Below, piece after piece: positions 35,717-47,483 of a stretch of 64,000 nucleotides of DNA. The translations under genes were made by a program, and so were the position numbers. Origin of the DNA: Hygrocybe punicea (Eukaryota > Basidiomycota > Agaricomycetes > Agaricales > Hygrophoraceae). Below the pieces are notes generated by a model, which saw only the letters and a list, made by a program, of their open reading frames with translations, was not told the DNA's origin and did no database searches. The first letter of the stretch is position 1. Every line of letters starts with the position of its first letter. Where the stretch lies: NCBI GenBank assembly GCA_963556145.1, contig OY744462.1, forward strand, positions 1,860,001 to 1,924,000. The letters run 5' to 3'.

Positions 35717-37726
35717 AGTTTACCTAGCACGACCGGCGTCGATTATGCCGCATTCAAAAGGAGCGTACTCGTGCTATACCCGGGCATGGAAGACGATCAC
35801 CGGTACACTATGGCGGATCTCGACCATCTTACGCACACCCAAACCGCTTATGGTATCCGTACCCGCGCCGAACTTGGCGAATATTACCGCGAGTTCATTC
35901 GGATCTCGGGATTCCTCTTAGACAAGGGTCGAATCTCTCCTCGAGAACGCAACATCGCGTACGAGAACGGCTTCCATGTCGAGCTTCAAAAGGACATCAA
36001 AACCCGTCTGCAGTACCAAAAGCCGAACCATTTCCATAGCGACCCTTACGACTTCCAGGACTTCCACAATTGCGCCCACTTCCTGCTGGCCGGAACCGCA
36101 GCCGAACCGTCCACCGTCTCTCGTCTATCGTCAACGTCGCCTGCCGCCATCCGGTACTCGACTCCAATAGAACCCGCCACCCGCTACCCGCCACCCGCTC
36201 GCTATGACCCGGTCATTCCTAAAGCGGAACCGGTCGAACCTAACGTATCCGACCTCTTTCGTCTCGTTTCGCAACAACTCGCCGTCCTCACGCAAGCCCT
36301 CACCGAACGTAACAACACCCCAAAGCCGTGTGCAAATAGGACCGAGCCGACCACCGCGGGACAGGGTTTCACCAATTTCAACTGCCTCTTTTGCGACGAC
36401 CCGTTCCATCGTATATGCGATTGTCCTATTTGCGAGCAGTACACTCGAGACGGGATATGCCGCAAGAACGAGCACGGCCGCATCGTGTTGCCTAACGGAA
36501 TGTATCTTCCAAAGGCTATCGTCGGCAAAAATATGAGGGAACGCTTCGACGCGTGGCACGCACAGAACCCCGGCAACCGCGCTCCCCCTGCCCGCAACCC
36601 CACAGAACCGTTCCAACACGACCCGCCGCCTCATGTCAAAACTAACTTCGTCTCCGCCGTCGAAGTACCCACCTACGAACCAGAGGTCACCACCGAGTAC
36701 GCCGACATCTTTCAGTCCACGACGTCCGACATCGACAACGACAACGAACAAATCAAGGTTCTGGAAGCCGAAGTGCAGCGGCTTCGTAAATGGGTTAGAT
36801 TCGACGGTGTAGAGATCCCATCGAAGGCGAAAGGCAAGTCTAGAGAAACGTTTCCCAATCCGCCCGCCACTTCCACGTCCGTCCCCACCGCGAAACCCGC
36901 CGAGAAAACGGCCAGACCTATCAACGAGCAGCCGATCACCATAGTCCCCCCTTCGAACACACGGCCGACCGAGCCGACCGCCCTTGTACCGCGCACTCCC
37001 CAGAACCTTCCCGCATCGCACCCCCAATACCGCTACCAAGCCCCCATCGAAGATCCCGGTATCGCCAAATCCGTCATCGACCGCGTGCTCGATTCTCAAG
37101 TCTGCATTTCGCAACGAGAACTTTTAGCCATGTCGTCCGACGCCCGCCATCACATGAAGGACCTCACTACGTCGAAAAAGGTCACCGCCGAGAGTAACAA
37201 CGTCGAGGTTTTCCATTTTCACACACCCGAAATCCCCACTCGCGCTTGTCAACACTGTCAGGAAAACGTCCCGCTCGTCGTCGGCCGCGACTCAGTCCCT
37301 CTCCGTGCGGTCTACCCGCTCATCAACGGCAAATTCGTATTCAAGTGCGTCCTCAACAATGGTTCCATGATCATCAGCATGCGACGCGATATTTGGGAGA
37401 AACTCGGTTACGGCCTCCAAAATATGAAGATGCGGATGCAGTCAGCAAATAAAAGCGACAACGACACCCTCGGCCGGATCGCCAACCTAAAATTCACTTT
37501 TGGCGACGTCGATCTTTTCCTCCAAGTCCAAGTCGTCGACGACGCCCCCTACGAAATCCTCATCGGCCGCCCGTTCTTCACGCTTTCCGAGGCCCTTACG
37601 AAGGATTATAAAAACGGAGAACAACAAGTCACAATCACGGATCCAAACACCGGCGCCGTCGTCACCTTGCCCACCATCGAGCACAACCAAAAGAACCGAC
37701 GAGAGCGGTCCGACACCGGAAAGCCG

Positions 37727-37735
37727 GATTTTTAG
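37727..37735 (+). other. Possible -1 frameshift site at the gag-pro/pol boundary
   Basis: GAT TTT TAG ends gag-pro, and the pol frame (-1) is open at once through TTT TTA GAA. A run of five T adjoining the stop could allow -1 slippage. Loss of one T from an ancestral run of six would look the same. Confidence 0.35.
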
Positions 37736-40700
37736 AAGTCGAGGACCCGGAGATACCTCTCGGGAAGGACGCACCGGGAGATGAGAAGCCGCCACTCGAA
37801 AGCGACCACATCTATACCACGAACTATGCTTCCCTTTTGCCATTTCCCCTAGAAGAGGACTTATGTTTTTCTATCGATTTAGATTTCTCTTCGTCTCAGC
37901 CTCAGACTGCCGCCCAGTACATTTCATTGTTGACTGATGTACAAAATCAGCTACGTACTACCGATACCCTTCCTTCATCTTGTTCTGTCTCCGCTCCTGC
38001 GTCACATATTTCTTCTTCGAATATTTGTAACAAGGCCTCTACTGAACACGCTACTTATACCTCGTATACCACCCCCCCTACCAGGGACCTAAAAGGAGTC
38101 GTTACCAAGAAAAAGTATAAGAAGGTAGCCGATCGTATCCGCCCAATTTCTACCACTCTCCCCGACGAATACCGTATCATACGCGAGATCACCGGCGACC
38201 CGCTAGCCGATTTACCCACGCTCCTGACTCACCCGCCCGACTTTACACCTGGCACCCGCTATACTCAGGAACGACACGACGCGATGCCGATGAACCTGGA
38301 TGGATTCCTTTGGCCTGAGGAAAAAAAACTCGGCCACCATATCATCAAAATGCAAGAAGCCGCCTTCGCCTGGAACGAATCCGAGAAAGGCCAGTTCAAT
38401 ACGGACTACTTCCCACCGATCCACATTCCCACCGTACCGCACGACCCGTGGGTCCATCGCAATATCCCAATCCCACCCGGCATCCTTAACGAAGTCATCG
38501 GCATCATCAAAGACAAAATTAACGCCGGTACCTATGAACCCTCGAATTCGTCATATCGCTCCCGCTGGTTCTGCGTTTTGAAAAAGGACGGGAAGTCTCT
38601 TCGAATCGTCCACGATCTACAGCCGCTTAACGCCGTCACTATCCGTGATCCCGCCGTACCGCCCATGACCGAGCACTTGGCCGAGGCCTTTGGCGGCCAC
38701 TCTTGCTACGCTTCCTTCGACCTCTTCGTCTCTTTCGACCAATGCCTCGTCCATCCCTCGTCTCGGGACTATATGACTTTTCAGTCTCCACTCGGAACGC
38801 TTCGACTTACGCGGATTGCTATGGGATACACAAATTCCCCGCAGATCCTACACGGTGACTCCACGTACATCCTCCGTGACGAAATTCCTCATCTTGCCGT
38901 TCCATATATGGACGATATTCCCGTCAAAGGGCCTCCAACCCGCTACGAGCAACCCGACGGTACCTACGAGACTATACCCGAGAACCCGGCAATCCGACGT
39001 TTCATTTGGGAGCACTTCCAAGGTGTCAACTGCATCATCCAGCGTTTCCGCTATGTCGGCGGTACCTTCAACGGCAAAAAACTCGAGTTGTGTTGACCCT
39101 CAGTCATCGTTGTTGGCCACCGATGCACATACGAAGGAAGAGTAGCCGACGACTCCAAAGTACAGAAGATTCGCGATTGGCCACTGCCGACCAACCTCAC
39201 CGAAGTTCGCGCCTTTCTCGGTATCTGCGGCGTCTTGCGTATTTTTATCAAGGACTTCTCGCTCCACTCCCGACCCCTCGTCCGTCTTACCCGCAAAGGT
39301 ATACCCTTCGAATTTGGTGAAGAAGAAGAGACCGCCGTCGACTACCTCAAAAACGCCGTCATTACGTCGCCAGCGCTGCGCGCTATCGACTACACGCGTG
39401 AATGGGAAGTGATTCTCGCCGTTGATTCATCCGTCCTTGGAGTCGGCTTCGTTCTCATGCAGATCCGCGCTGACGGAAAGCGCTATCCGAATTGCTTTGG
39501 TTCAATATCGTGGAACGAACGCGAAGCCTGATACTCCCAGTCCAAGCTCGAACTCTACGGCCTCTTCAGGGCCCTCCGCGCCTACCGAATCTTCATCATC
39601 GGCGTCCGCAACCTCACTGTTGAAGTCGACGCGAAGTACATAAAAGGGATGCTCAACAACCCCAACATTCAGCCCAATGCAACGATCAACCGATGGATAG
39701 CCGGCGTGCTCTTATTTGACTTTAGACTCGTTCACGTACCCGCTTCCGCACACGGTGCACCCGACGGACTCTCCCAATGTCCCCGCGCTGCAGAAGACCC
39801 CGAGGAGATCAACGATTCCGACGATTGGCTCGACCACTCCTACGGTTTCTTTATGGAAGTTGTCAACTACCGACCCGTCCCCATACCGTCTAAGCCGATT
39901 GCCGTATGCGGCCGCTGCTGTGCCACAGCCGACCGACTCCAAGAATTACCCGCCGTCCTCGTCTACACAAATCAGGAAGCCGTTTCTGACATACCACGAT
40001 CCGATAAAGCCCGCGCGGCCGACGCTCGTCTTGCCCTCGTCGAGATCTGGTTACGAGATCTAACCCGACCCGCGAACTTCACGGATGAAGAATACCATCT
40101 GTTCCTACGATATGCCCTTGAATTCTTCGTCACCGATAACAAGCTTTGGCGCAAAGACCTTCACGGAAAACACAAACTCGTCATACCGCCCGACCGCCGG
40201 CTTCAGTTACTCAAAGACGCTCACGACTCTCTCGGCCACAAAGGTATATTCTCCGTCCGCGCTCGGCTACTCGACCGTTTCTGGTGGCCGCACCTCGACC
40301 ACGACGTCAAGTGGTACGTCCAGTCTTGCCATCAGTGCCAAGTACGGCAAATGCGTTATCATCACATTCCGCCCACCGTCGCTACACCGGCCTCACTATT
40401 TCGTAAAGCGTATGTCGACACAATGTTTATGCCACGATCCGGCGGCTATCGATACATCGTCCAAGCCCGTTGCTCCCTGTCCGCCTACCCTGAGTTCCGC
40501 ATGTTACGCCGCAAGACCGGCTCCACCATCGGCTCGTTCTTGTTCGAAGACATCTTATGCCGTTGGGGCACTCTCGAAGAAATCGTCACCGACAACGGCA
40601 AGCCGTTCGTAGAAGCGCTCGACTATCTCGCCTCCCGCTACGGTATCCAGCACATCCGCATTTCGCCCTATAACTCACAAGCGAACGGACCCGTTGAGCG

Positions 40701-41385
40701 TCGCCACCTAGATGTCCGGGAGGCCATTATGAAAAGTTGTGACGGAGATGAAAAGAAATGGCACACCGTAACCCACTCCGTATTTTGGGCCGAATGGGTC
40801 ACGACACACAAAAGCCTCGGATACTCGTCCTACTACATCGCACACGGAGTAGAACCGCTTTTTCCATTCGATTTTGCCGAAGCTACGTACATGGTTCCGA
40901 CGCAAGATACGATGTCTACGACCGACCTCATAGTCATCCGCGCCCGACAACTTCGTAAACGAGAAGCCGACCTCGATCGGGTCAAAGAAAAGCTTACCAA
41001 ATCTCGGCTCGCGTCCGCCCGGCAATTCGAGCAGAAATATGCCAACACGATCAAAGTTTTCGACTTCGAACCCGGTAACCTCGTTCTCGTCCGAAATTCA
41101 CGTATCGAAATGTCTCTCGATCGTAAAGCAAAACCGCGGTACTTTGGACCCATGGTTGTCGTCAGGAAAACAGAAGGCGGATCCTACATACTCGCCGAAC
41201 TCGACAGTGCGGTTTCTAAATCTCGATTTGCCACTTTCCGAGTCGTACCCTACCACGCCCGCTCAAAAATATCGATACCGTTGGACGACTTCTTACAATA
41301 CCCCGATGCCGACGATACCGATTCAAACGATCTTGATGATCCGACGTACCCGCCCTCTATAGACTCCTCACCCGACGACGATTAA
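37732..41385 (+). pseudogene. Gypsy pol (RT, RNase H, integrase) with two in-frame TGA
   Basis: One frame runs from 37732 to 41385. RT contains CVLKKDGKSLRIVHDL, YASFDLFVSFDQ and the catalytic YMDD (near 38908). A TGA stands at 39094, then RNase H with AVDSS, and a second TGA at 39529 just before YSQSKLELYGL (RNase H Glu) and EVDAK. Integrase follows with the H-H-C-C finger (HDSLGHKG...CHQC), catalytic D in YVDTMF, D in VTDNGK and E in NGPVERRH, and a GPY/F-like KPRYFGPM segment. No chromodomain was recognised. The TGA at 39529 falls where Arg (CGA) is usual, i.e. a C-to-T change. Enzymes cannot be made from this copy without readthrough. Confidence 0.9.
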
Positions 41386-41592
41386 AGCATTTCATTTATA
41401 TTCTGTCCACGTTATACCCCCATTTTATTTAGTTCCTCTTAGTTTTCTAACGATATGACAAATGATGCGAATAGTCCTATGTCTTCGGGAGCCGATCGGC
41501 TTTCCTTAGCTGGGTGAACAAGCTGACACGTCTTTTATGTACACGATATATATTTTTTATATATACAATGGGCTCGTTATTTTTTTAATATT

Positions 41593-42991
41593 TTAGAGGC
41601 GGCCAGTCTCGTAATCCCGCTTCAACATCGCCAACCTTGAGGTCGACCGTTCGAGATCGACGCGAAGCCGCTGGAACTCTTGACTGAAGTGGACGAGGTG
41701 ACGGTTGACGTTGGTGCCCAGGGCTCCCAGCTCCTCCGTAAGGACTGCTAGCCGCGCTGACACTTGCTCGTAATTCTCCATCGTCAAAACGAACGGGTTT
41801 GCTGCCGAAGCCGCCCTAAGCCTTTTCGTCGGCCGCTCTTCCTCCGACTCCTCCTCGTCTTCGTCATCATCCTCGACCGACTCCATGTCCTCGACCCGCG
41901 GTTTGCTCGTTGAGGCCCGGGCAGGCCTACTGCGGATGGGCTTTGTCGTGAACGACAACGGCTTCCTCGTGCCGACCGCGACCTCTTTGCCCTTTCCGGT
42001 ATCCACCTTGCGCCGACCCCCGCCCGTCCGGTGTGTAGCGTTAGTACATCTTTTCTTCAGCCTCCGGCATCGTTCGCACACGTAGCCCGTGATGCCTCGA
42101 CACGCCTCTTGCGCCTTGACGCAGTTGGTGCAGGGTTGTAGGGGAAACGGCCCGGTGAACTATTACCAGGATCAGTGACAAAAAGAACAAATGAACCGAC
42201 ACAAGAACTCACCATCGTACCAGCCAAGTCTCCGGTCTCTACGCCCGGCGTATCTACGTCTTCTACATCGGCCGGTGTCTCTGGTGCCGGGTCGACGGGG
42301 CCTTCCTCTGGCTCAACTGCGGCTTCGCCCTCCGGAATCGACTCAGTCCTTGGTTCACCCGCGACCGATGCGTTTGCTTCAGCTCGCCGTTCTTCGCTGA
42401 GCCGCTGCCGATACGCGGCTCCATCCCTTTCAACCCGGTCCGCTTCTTGATTCCAGTGCTGCTCGTGTTGTTCTATTCTAAGCCGCTCTCGCCTTTCCTC
42501 TGCCACCTTTCGCCTTTTCTCCGCCTCCGCTCGTGCATTTGCCTCTGCCATCCATCTGGCCTCCTCTTCCCGCGTAGCCACTTCTTCATCCACCCGCCGT
42601 CTGGCTTCTTCCTTTTCCTGCCTCTCTCGGTCCGCCGCTTCTTTCAGCCACTCTTCGACATCGTTGGCGTATGATTGGCGGTCGGCCCATAACGGTGGCG
42701 TTACTGGCCTCGTACCACCAGCTCGGAGTTCCGCGACGATTCCATTATAAGCACGCTGGCAGGACGACATGAGCTATCTTAGGACACACGTAGTCAATCG
42801 GGAAAACTCACCAGCGCTTTCTTGCGGCCGCTCAACCATTGTTGGGCCATCCCCTCGTTGCCGTCCACCATCGTTACGAGGTCGTCGCTATGAAACACGG
42901 TGACCACGTTGACGGCCTCTTCGTAGTCCGCCCGGACATCGGGTTCGATGCTTTCGACGAAGGCGAGGAAGTTGTCGTAGACTTGGGACAT
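41593..42991 (-). CDS. Antisense Zn2Cys6 / coiled-coil protein gene inside the gypsy element
   Basis: Three exons on the minus strand join in frame: 42991-42812, 42773-42213 and 42159-41593, with introns starting GTGAGT and ending TAG, giving 435 residues. Exon 1 starts MSQVYDNFLAFVESIEP. Exon 2 has a long Glu/Arg/Ala-rich coiled coil (EEARRRVDEEVATREEEA). Exon 3 opens with six cysteines spaced CX2CX6CX7CX2CX6C (CTNC...CERCRRLKKRC), exactly the fungal Zn(II)2Cys6 cluster pattern. A basic stretch, an acidic patch and a final helical coiled coil follow. It ends about 205 bp after the pol stop, tail-to-tail, and lies wholly between pol and the 3' LTR. All three exons are free of stops, unlike gag-pol. 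A DNA-binding regulatory role is inference. Confidence 0.75.
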
Positions 42992-43162
42992 TGTGAACGT
43001 GTGATGGTGTAGAGGAAAGGTCGGATCAACAATGAGAATTTTTTTATCTTTTTTTACTTTGCTGTTGTTTGGCCGCTCACGTGATTGGCCACATTCGCGA
43101 CCCGCATTCGGAGACCCCATATTCTCGACCACAGATGGTCTCTATCAGAAGACCCAAGGAGA

Positions 43163-43947
43163 TGTAGAGGGTCCTCGACCCTCTGAGGCCGTAACATCGA
43201 TATCTAGCAAATCCGCTCAAACCCGACGTCTCTAGCAATCTACATTCGAACCCGACGCAACCCGATGCATACCGACTAGCACGGCCGCTCACGTACCTGG
43301 TCGGTCTATCTCCTAAACTCGCGGAACTTCAAAATATCAAAGATAGATCTCATCGGACTGGGATCCCGACATCGGACTTGCCTTATTTACGCCTAGCGTC
43401 TCCCTTATGGGGATATAGTAAAGTATTTTGCATCTTTTACGGTTTTTATATCTTCCACCCATTTTCCCTGTCATCGTCGCCTCACAACGCTCTTCCTACT
43501 TCCCCATTTTTATTCTCCTTTGTTTCCTCTCATCGGCCGAGGACTCTCGTCCGAATCTAGGTACAGAACTTTGTAGTATAAAAATGGTGCCCAAGCGCCG
43601 TCTCAAAATAAGAAAACCAGTTCCCCCATTTCCTCTCTCTGAGAATTAGTCTCTCAGTAAATTCCATCACACACATTGCTCGTCGGATTCCTCGACGCCC
43701 TCCCCGTCGTTCTACTGCCTTTATCTCTACGTTTCTCGTCACCCGACACCCGACCCGCCATACCCGACATCGTCGGCTTCGTCGGCTTCGATCGGTCTCG
43801 ATAGATTTCAGTAGTTTACTCGGCGGCTTCTTACTTTTTATATCCTATTATCTTACTGAAGCTTGTTAGACTATTCCTAGTCACTTCTACGCTGACCCCA
43901 CAGGCTTAGGATTATTATTCCGCAGCCACCCCGACCTCGCCTTTACA
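43163..43947 (+). repeat. 3' LTR
   Basis: 785 bp, about 99 percent identical to the 5' LTR. It is preceded by the purine-rich AGAAGACCCAAGGAGA, a possible polypurine tract. Confidence 0.95.
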
Positions 43948-43951
43948 GCGC

Positions 43952-44634
43952 AAAACGCTTAGCGCAAGATGAGCGCAGGATGAAAGGAAAAGAGCTTTAC
44001 GCTTACAGATAAAAGAGCCCGCATCCAACCCCACAATCGCTTGCACCCGATCCTGATATGGCACGCTACACAATGTTCACCAGGGACGTTGATGGTGACA
44101 ATGTTATTGTGATAGTTGTTGGTTTGGTCTCCTCGGACAGTAGACTGGTTTCCTCCAATGGACGAGATTTGGCAATGAGTGATGGTGTAGGACATTGAGT
44201 GAGTTGTATAATAGCGCGGGAAAAAGTCACCAAATAAAATAAAGACGCGATTGACTGGAAGACTACCATCCCCAAACTGATTGTTGGCAAGGATAAGGTC
44301 CTCCTGGCCAGGATAAAGGTCCTCCTGGCCAGGATAAAGGTCTTCTTGGCCAGGATAAAGGTCCTCCTCATCCAGACTTTTTACCACCACTGTATCATTG
44401 GTGTCCAAAAATTCTAATTTGAAGGCGACTAGCTTTCGAGCCGGATTTTCAACTGTCAGGCGGAAGATGAGATGGTTGTTGGCTGAGCTCTGGATGTTGC
44501 AGTCACACAAAGCAATGCAGTCGTCCAACTGCTTTCCTGTGAAAATAAAATGCTGCTGGCCATTAATATTACACAATGACCTAGGAAAGACAAATTTAAA
44601 CTTACTGAACACATCCAATTCCTTGTCTTAACTC
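43952..44634 (+). repeat. Left terminal inverted repeat, inner part
   Basis: It continues 31977-32840 after the gypsy insertion and is the inverse of 48730-49400. It includes 21-bp tandem units built on CCTGGCCAGGATAAAGGTC. Confidence 0.85.
43959..44618 (-). CDS. Terminal-repeat ORF, left copy, unknown function
   Basis: The frame reads outwards towards the element end. It includes KFKFVFPRSLCNINGQQHF, FRLTVENPARKLVAFKLEF, three to four tandem DLYPGQE repeats, FGDFFPRYYTTHS and TINVPGEHCVACHIRIG. It is almost identical to the frame at 48571-49395, because both lie in the inverted repeats. No known domain was recognised. An open frame kept in both arms over 200 codons, including a repeat in exact 21-bp units, suggests it was coding when the repeats formed. 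Confidence 0.45.
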   Translation of the reverse strand: MDVFSKFKFVFPRSLCNINGQQHFIFTGKQLDDCIALCDCNIQSSANNHLIFRLTVENPARKLVAFKLEFLDTNDTVVVKSLDEEDLYPGQEDLYPGQEDLYPGQEDLILANNQFGDGSLPVNRVFILFGDFFPRYYTTHSMSYTITHCQISSIGGNQSTVRGDQTNNYHNNIVTINVPGEHCVACHIRIGCKRLWGWMRALLSVSVKLFSFHPALILR

Positions 44635-44786
44635 TTCGCCACCAGTGTATTGATCTGGGGTGATGGTGGATAACAGGTGTCGTTGCAATCACATGACACT
44701 AGTTCCCTACTCCACTGATACCTTGCTCATATCAAACTTCTCCCTTATTCTGCTGCTCAACGAAGTAATACCCGCCCCCGACCGCC

Positions 44787-45404
44787 ATGGAAAGTGATAT
44801 GATGCCGGCGACTTGGAGTTTAGCAGTCACAGGCATTCCAAAGGAGTATTTTGTTTGGTTGGATGAAAGCTGCATTGGTCGCGATCCGGCGCATCGATAC
44901 ATAATTCTGCCAGCGCTGTCATTCGACGGCGTCATTGCACTTGGTGTTTTCAAAGGCTTTGTTACTAAAAAACGGTTCCTCAAATTTTTACACGAAGAAC
45001 TAGTAGGAGTTTTGAATTTTATTCTGTTTACCACTACTGAAATGACCTTTGACAAGGCACCAAAACTCCAGCCATATCCTGGAGTGAGGAGTGTCGTGGT
45101 AATGGACGGTTGTGCTGTCCATGTTGCTGATGAGGTCCAGCGCATTATTGAATATGATTGTGGTAGATCAATGCCATGTTCCACTGTTGTGTGCACTGAT
45201 GGAAATGAACTAGCCGCGAAACTGCTCTACTTACCTCCGAATTCGCCCGACCTCAATCCCCTCGACCTGTTTTTCGCAAAGTTACGAGCTTCGCTGTTTC
45301 GGAACGAAGAACAGGCTCTCACCCCCAAATTGGTAGAGCAGGCGGTGCTCACGACCAGAACGAAATATGGTCTTCTATGCATTCTCAATTCTGGCTACTT
45401 TTGA
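44787..45404 (+). pseudogene. Second Tc1/mariner-like DDE domain, truncated
   Basis: The frame contains FVWLDES (first Asp), RYIILPALSFDG, VVVMDGCAVHVAD (second Asp) and YLPPNSPDLNPLD. Two in-frame introns are likely, one starting GTAGGAGTTTTG near 45002 and a 51-nt one starting GTAGATCAAT near 45163. After their removal the last spacing is 35 residues and the third acidic residue is Asp (NPLD), where the neighbouring enzyme has Glu. The N-terminal helix-turn-helix and about 30 residues after the first Asp are missing. It is probably a dead paralogue from an older, related insertion. Confidence 0.55.
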
Positions 45405-45625
45405 TTTTTTTTTTTCCTTATTACTGAGAACTTGTTATGAAAACCGGCCATTCCAATAACGCTCTAATGTTTTGTGCAATTCCGTTTTTATTTTTGGGGT
45501 GGGGTGGGGGTTGGGGTGATGTATTGACAGCCCGCGAATCTTTATTTTGTGCTTGTTACCTCTTTTGTCACTCATCACATTTTTTCATTGCGCCACGATG
45601 GGATCCAAAAAACTTGCAATGAAGC

Positions 45626-47373
45626 GTGCTCCCAAGGTCAAACGGCCAGTTCCTTTATCTTCCCATGAGCCTTCCGCACCCATCTGACACTGAAGACACC
45701 TCGAGTCGCCCTCACACTCAAGCTGCGAAGCGCGTTCATTTTCAAGATGATGAACCGCAAGGACATGACGATTCCTTACTGATTGATAACCGTACTGCTC
45801 AAGTTCCAGAGCAACGACGTGCTGCAGCAGTCAAGACTGCGACCGCCAGAGCTGAGGAACTACGTGTACAAGACGATGCCTCAGATAGTGACATCGAGAT
45901 CACTCTTGCCCACTCGCGTGTTGCAGCAGCCAAGGCCAAAATAGTCCATGCACAAATAGCTGCTGATGAGAGTAATCTCGACGACACAGATGGTGACACC
46001 TCCGACCTGTATCTGTCCGACACTCCCAGTATTCAGCCGACAAAGACTGTGAAGGTGAAGACTGTGAAGGCGAAGACTACTGTAGCCAAAGACTCAGCAC
46101 GTAAGTCCCATCTAATTTATACCCCGTATAATATACTAACTTTTCCTTAGCGTTGATTACTCTCGTTATTCCTGAAGGTGCCAGCAAATCATTGAAGATG
46201 GTAACGATTTCATGTGATATTACTTTCGAAAATCTCAAAGCAAAAATATACGCTACATTCGGATGTACGGAAGGCAATCACCAACCCACATCGAGTTACA
46301 AGATTGGCACTCGTGGCACTGTTTTCTCGCTTGCTGATGATAACGACTTTTCAGCACTGATGAAAAGCAAGGAGCTTACGTCGAAGAAATCTGCGGACAC
46401 AAAGGTCTTCATCATAATCCCTAAAAATGTACGTTTCATTTGTCCTTCGATTTTTTATATCACACTTCAGCTTAGCGTCATTTTAGTACCAGATTTCTTT
46501 TACCCAGCACATCCAGAAACAAAAGAAGAAAACAACAGCCACAGACCGGTCTCGCAGGCATGCTGCCTCCCCCTTGTTCGACCTCGATGGTAAAGATGAA
46601 GATACTGACAATTCTAATACTGGAGACATCAAAATGGCAATGAACACTCTACTTGACACCTTGAAGCAGTGCATGGTATGTGGAGAAATCAAGCGCTGTA
46701 AGATCAACAGGTATGGCATTCATGTCAACCTTACGTTGCAACATGTCAAAGCTTGGGCCGAACACCTTGTAAGATTATTTATTGTATTTATGATTTCCGC
46801 TAATATATGATTCAGAATGCCAAGACTCCTGGCGTCACTCTCGCTGTTCCGCCACGTGTTGCAGCTTTCGCACAGTTCCATGTGGATGATCCTGTCCCAG
46901 CACGGCCAGTTGAAAGAAAGGGAAAGGCAACACACACCGCAGGAGCAGCGGACAACGATATCATCCAAGCTCAGAATATTTTGGGGCCCATGCTCGCCTT
47001 TAGCAAAATCGCGAATCTTCTCTCTGGCGGCTTAGCTCCTGTTCCTCAAATTCCGGCCGCAGTTCCTCCTGTTCCCGCCCCTCCTGCCGATATCTCAGTT
47101 GGGGACATATCTTTTGATGGACCGTCACCATACCCCACCATAGAAGAATTTTTGACCAAGCTCGACGAGAAATATACCGGCCAACGGGAATTGCTCCAAT
47201 ACATTCCGCAGTTCAAGAAACGAGGATTCCTCTTTATCGACGATCTCCTCAATGTTGCCGATCCTGTGGATGCATTTAGGGACCTTTTCAAGATGGAAAT
47301 AGGTACAACATCATTCATCATTCACAGTTGCAAGAAGGAGGTAAAGTGCATAAAGGGTCATTTGCAAGGGTGA
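45626..47373 (+). CDS. PB1-like plus SAM-like accessory protein of the mariner-type element
   Basis: Four exons join in frame: 45626-46100, 46151-46428, 46497-46768 and 46816-47373. The first encodes an acidic Asp/Ala-rich region. The second is a ubiquitin-fold or PB1-like domain (LITLVIPEGASKSLKMV to TKVFIIIPK, about 90 residues). The third has CMVCGEIKRC and HVKAWAEHL. The fourth contains TPGVTLAVPPR, a proline-rich linker and a C-terminal helical block YPTIEEFLTKLDEKY...FLFIDDLLN resembling SAM-like domains. This order recalls a transposon-associated Agaricomycete family of unknown function. An upstream ATG at 45600 (MGSKKLAMKRAPKVK) reads in another frame into a TGA at 45687, so the true start may be 45662, 45626 or earlier with a frameshift. 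Confidence 0.6.
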
Positions 47374-47483
47374 AGGAATTATGGGGACTACAATATATTT
47401 CAATGATTTTCAATTGTGCACCAGTACATAATTGATACAATCTCATTTATAAAAAAAGTTCTGCAAAGTACATATGGGACAAA

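Larger units (their letters stand above)
34217..37735 (+). pseudogene. Gypsy gag-protease ORF, split by a hAT element, protease Asp lost
   Basis: The ATG at 34217 begins MTLTSGSSTAPH. The frame is cut at 34461 by the hAT-type element and resumes at 35725 in the same frame; together they would give about 751 codons. The capsid-like helical region is followed by a CX2CX4HX4C zinc knuckle (CLFCDDPFHRICDC, near 36390) and an aspartic protease-like domain near 37280-37620 ending ILIGRPFFTLSEA. The catalytic D-x-G-S position reads LNNGSMI, i.e. Asn (AAC) instead of Asp (GAC). The stop TAG is at 37733. The insertion alone inactivates gag. Confidence 0.85.
32841..43947 (+). mobile_element. Ty3/gypsy LTR retrotransposon, 11.1 kb
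   Basis: Two 785-bp LTRs start TGTAGAGGG and end CCTTTACA (TG...CA). A 4-bp target duplication GCGC lies at 32837-32840 and 43948-43951. The uninterrupted site is visible in the right terminal repeat of the host element (ACGTTGCGCAAAACG). Order is gag with zinc knuckle, aspartic protease, RT, RNase H, integrase, i.e. the gypsy order. Without the internal hAT element it is about 9.8 kb. The LTRs differ at about eight positions by eye (about 1 percent), so insertion is fairly recent. Confidence 0.95.

Noticed and set aside
36131..37114. 327-aa frame antisense to gag
   Set aside because: Shadow of the GC-rich gag frame. Unlike 41593-42991 it has no exon structure or motif.
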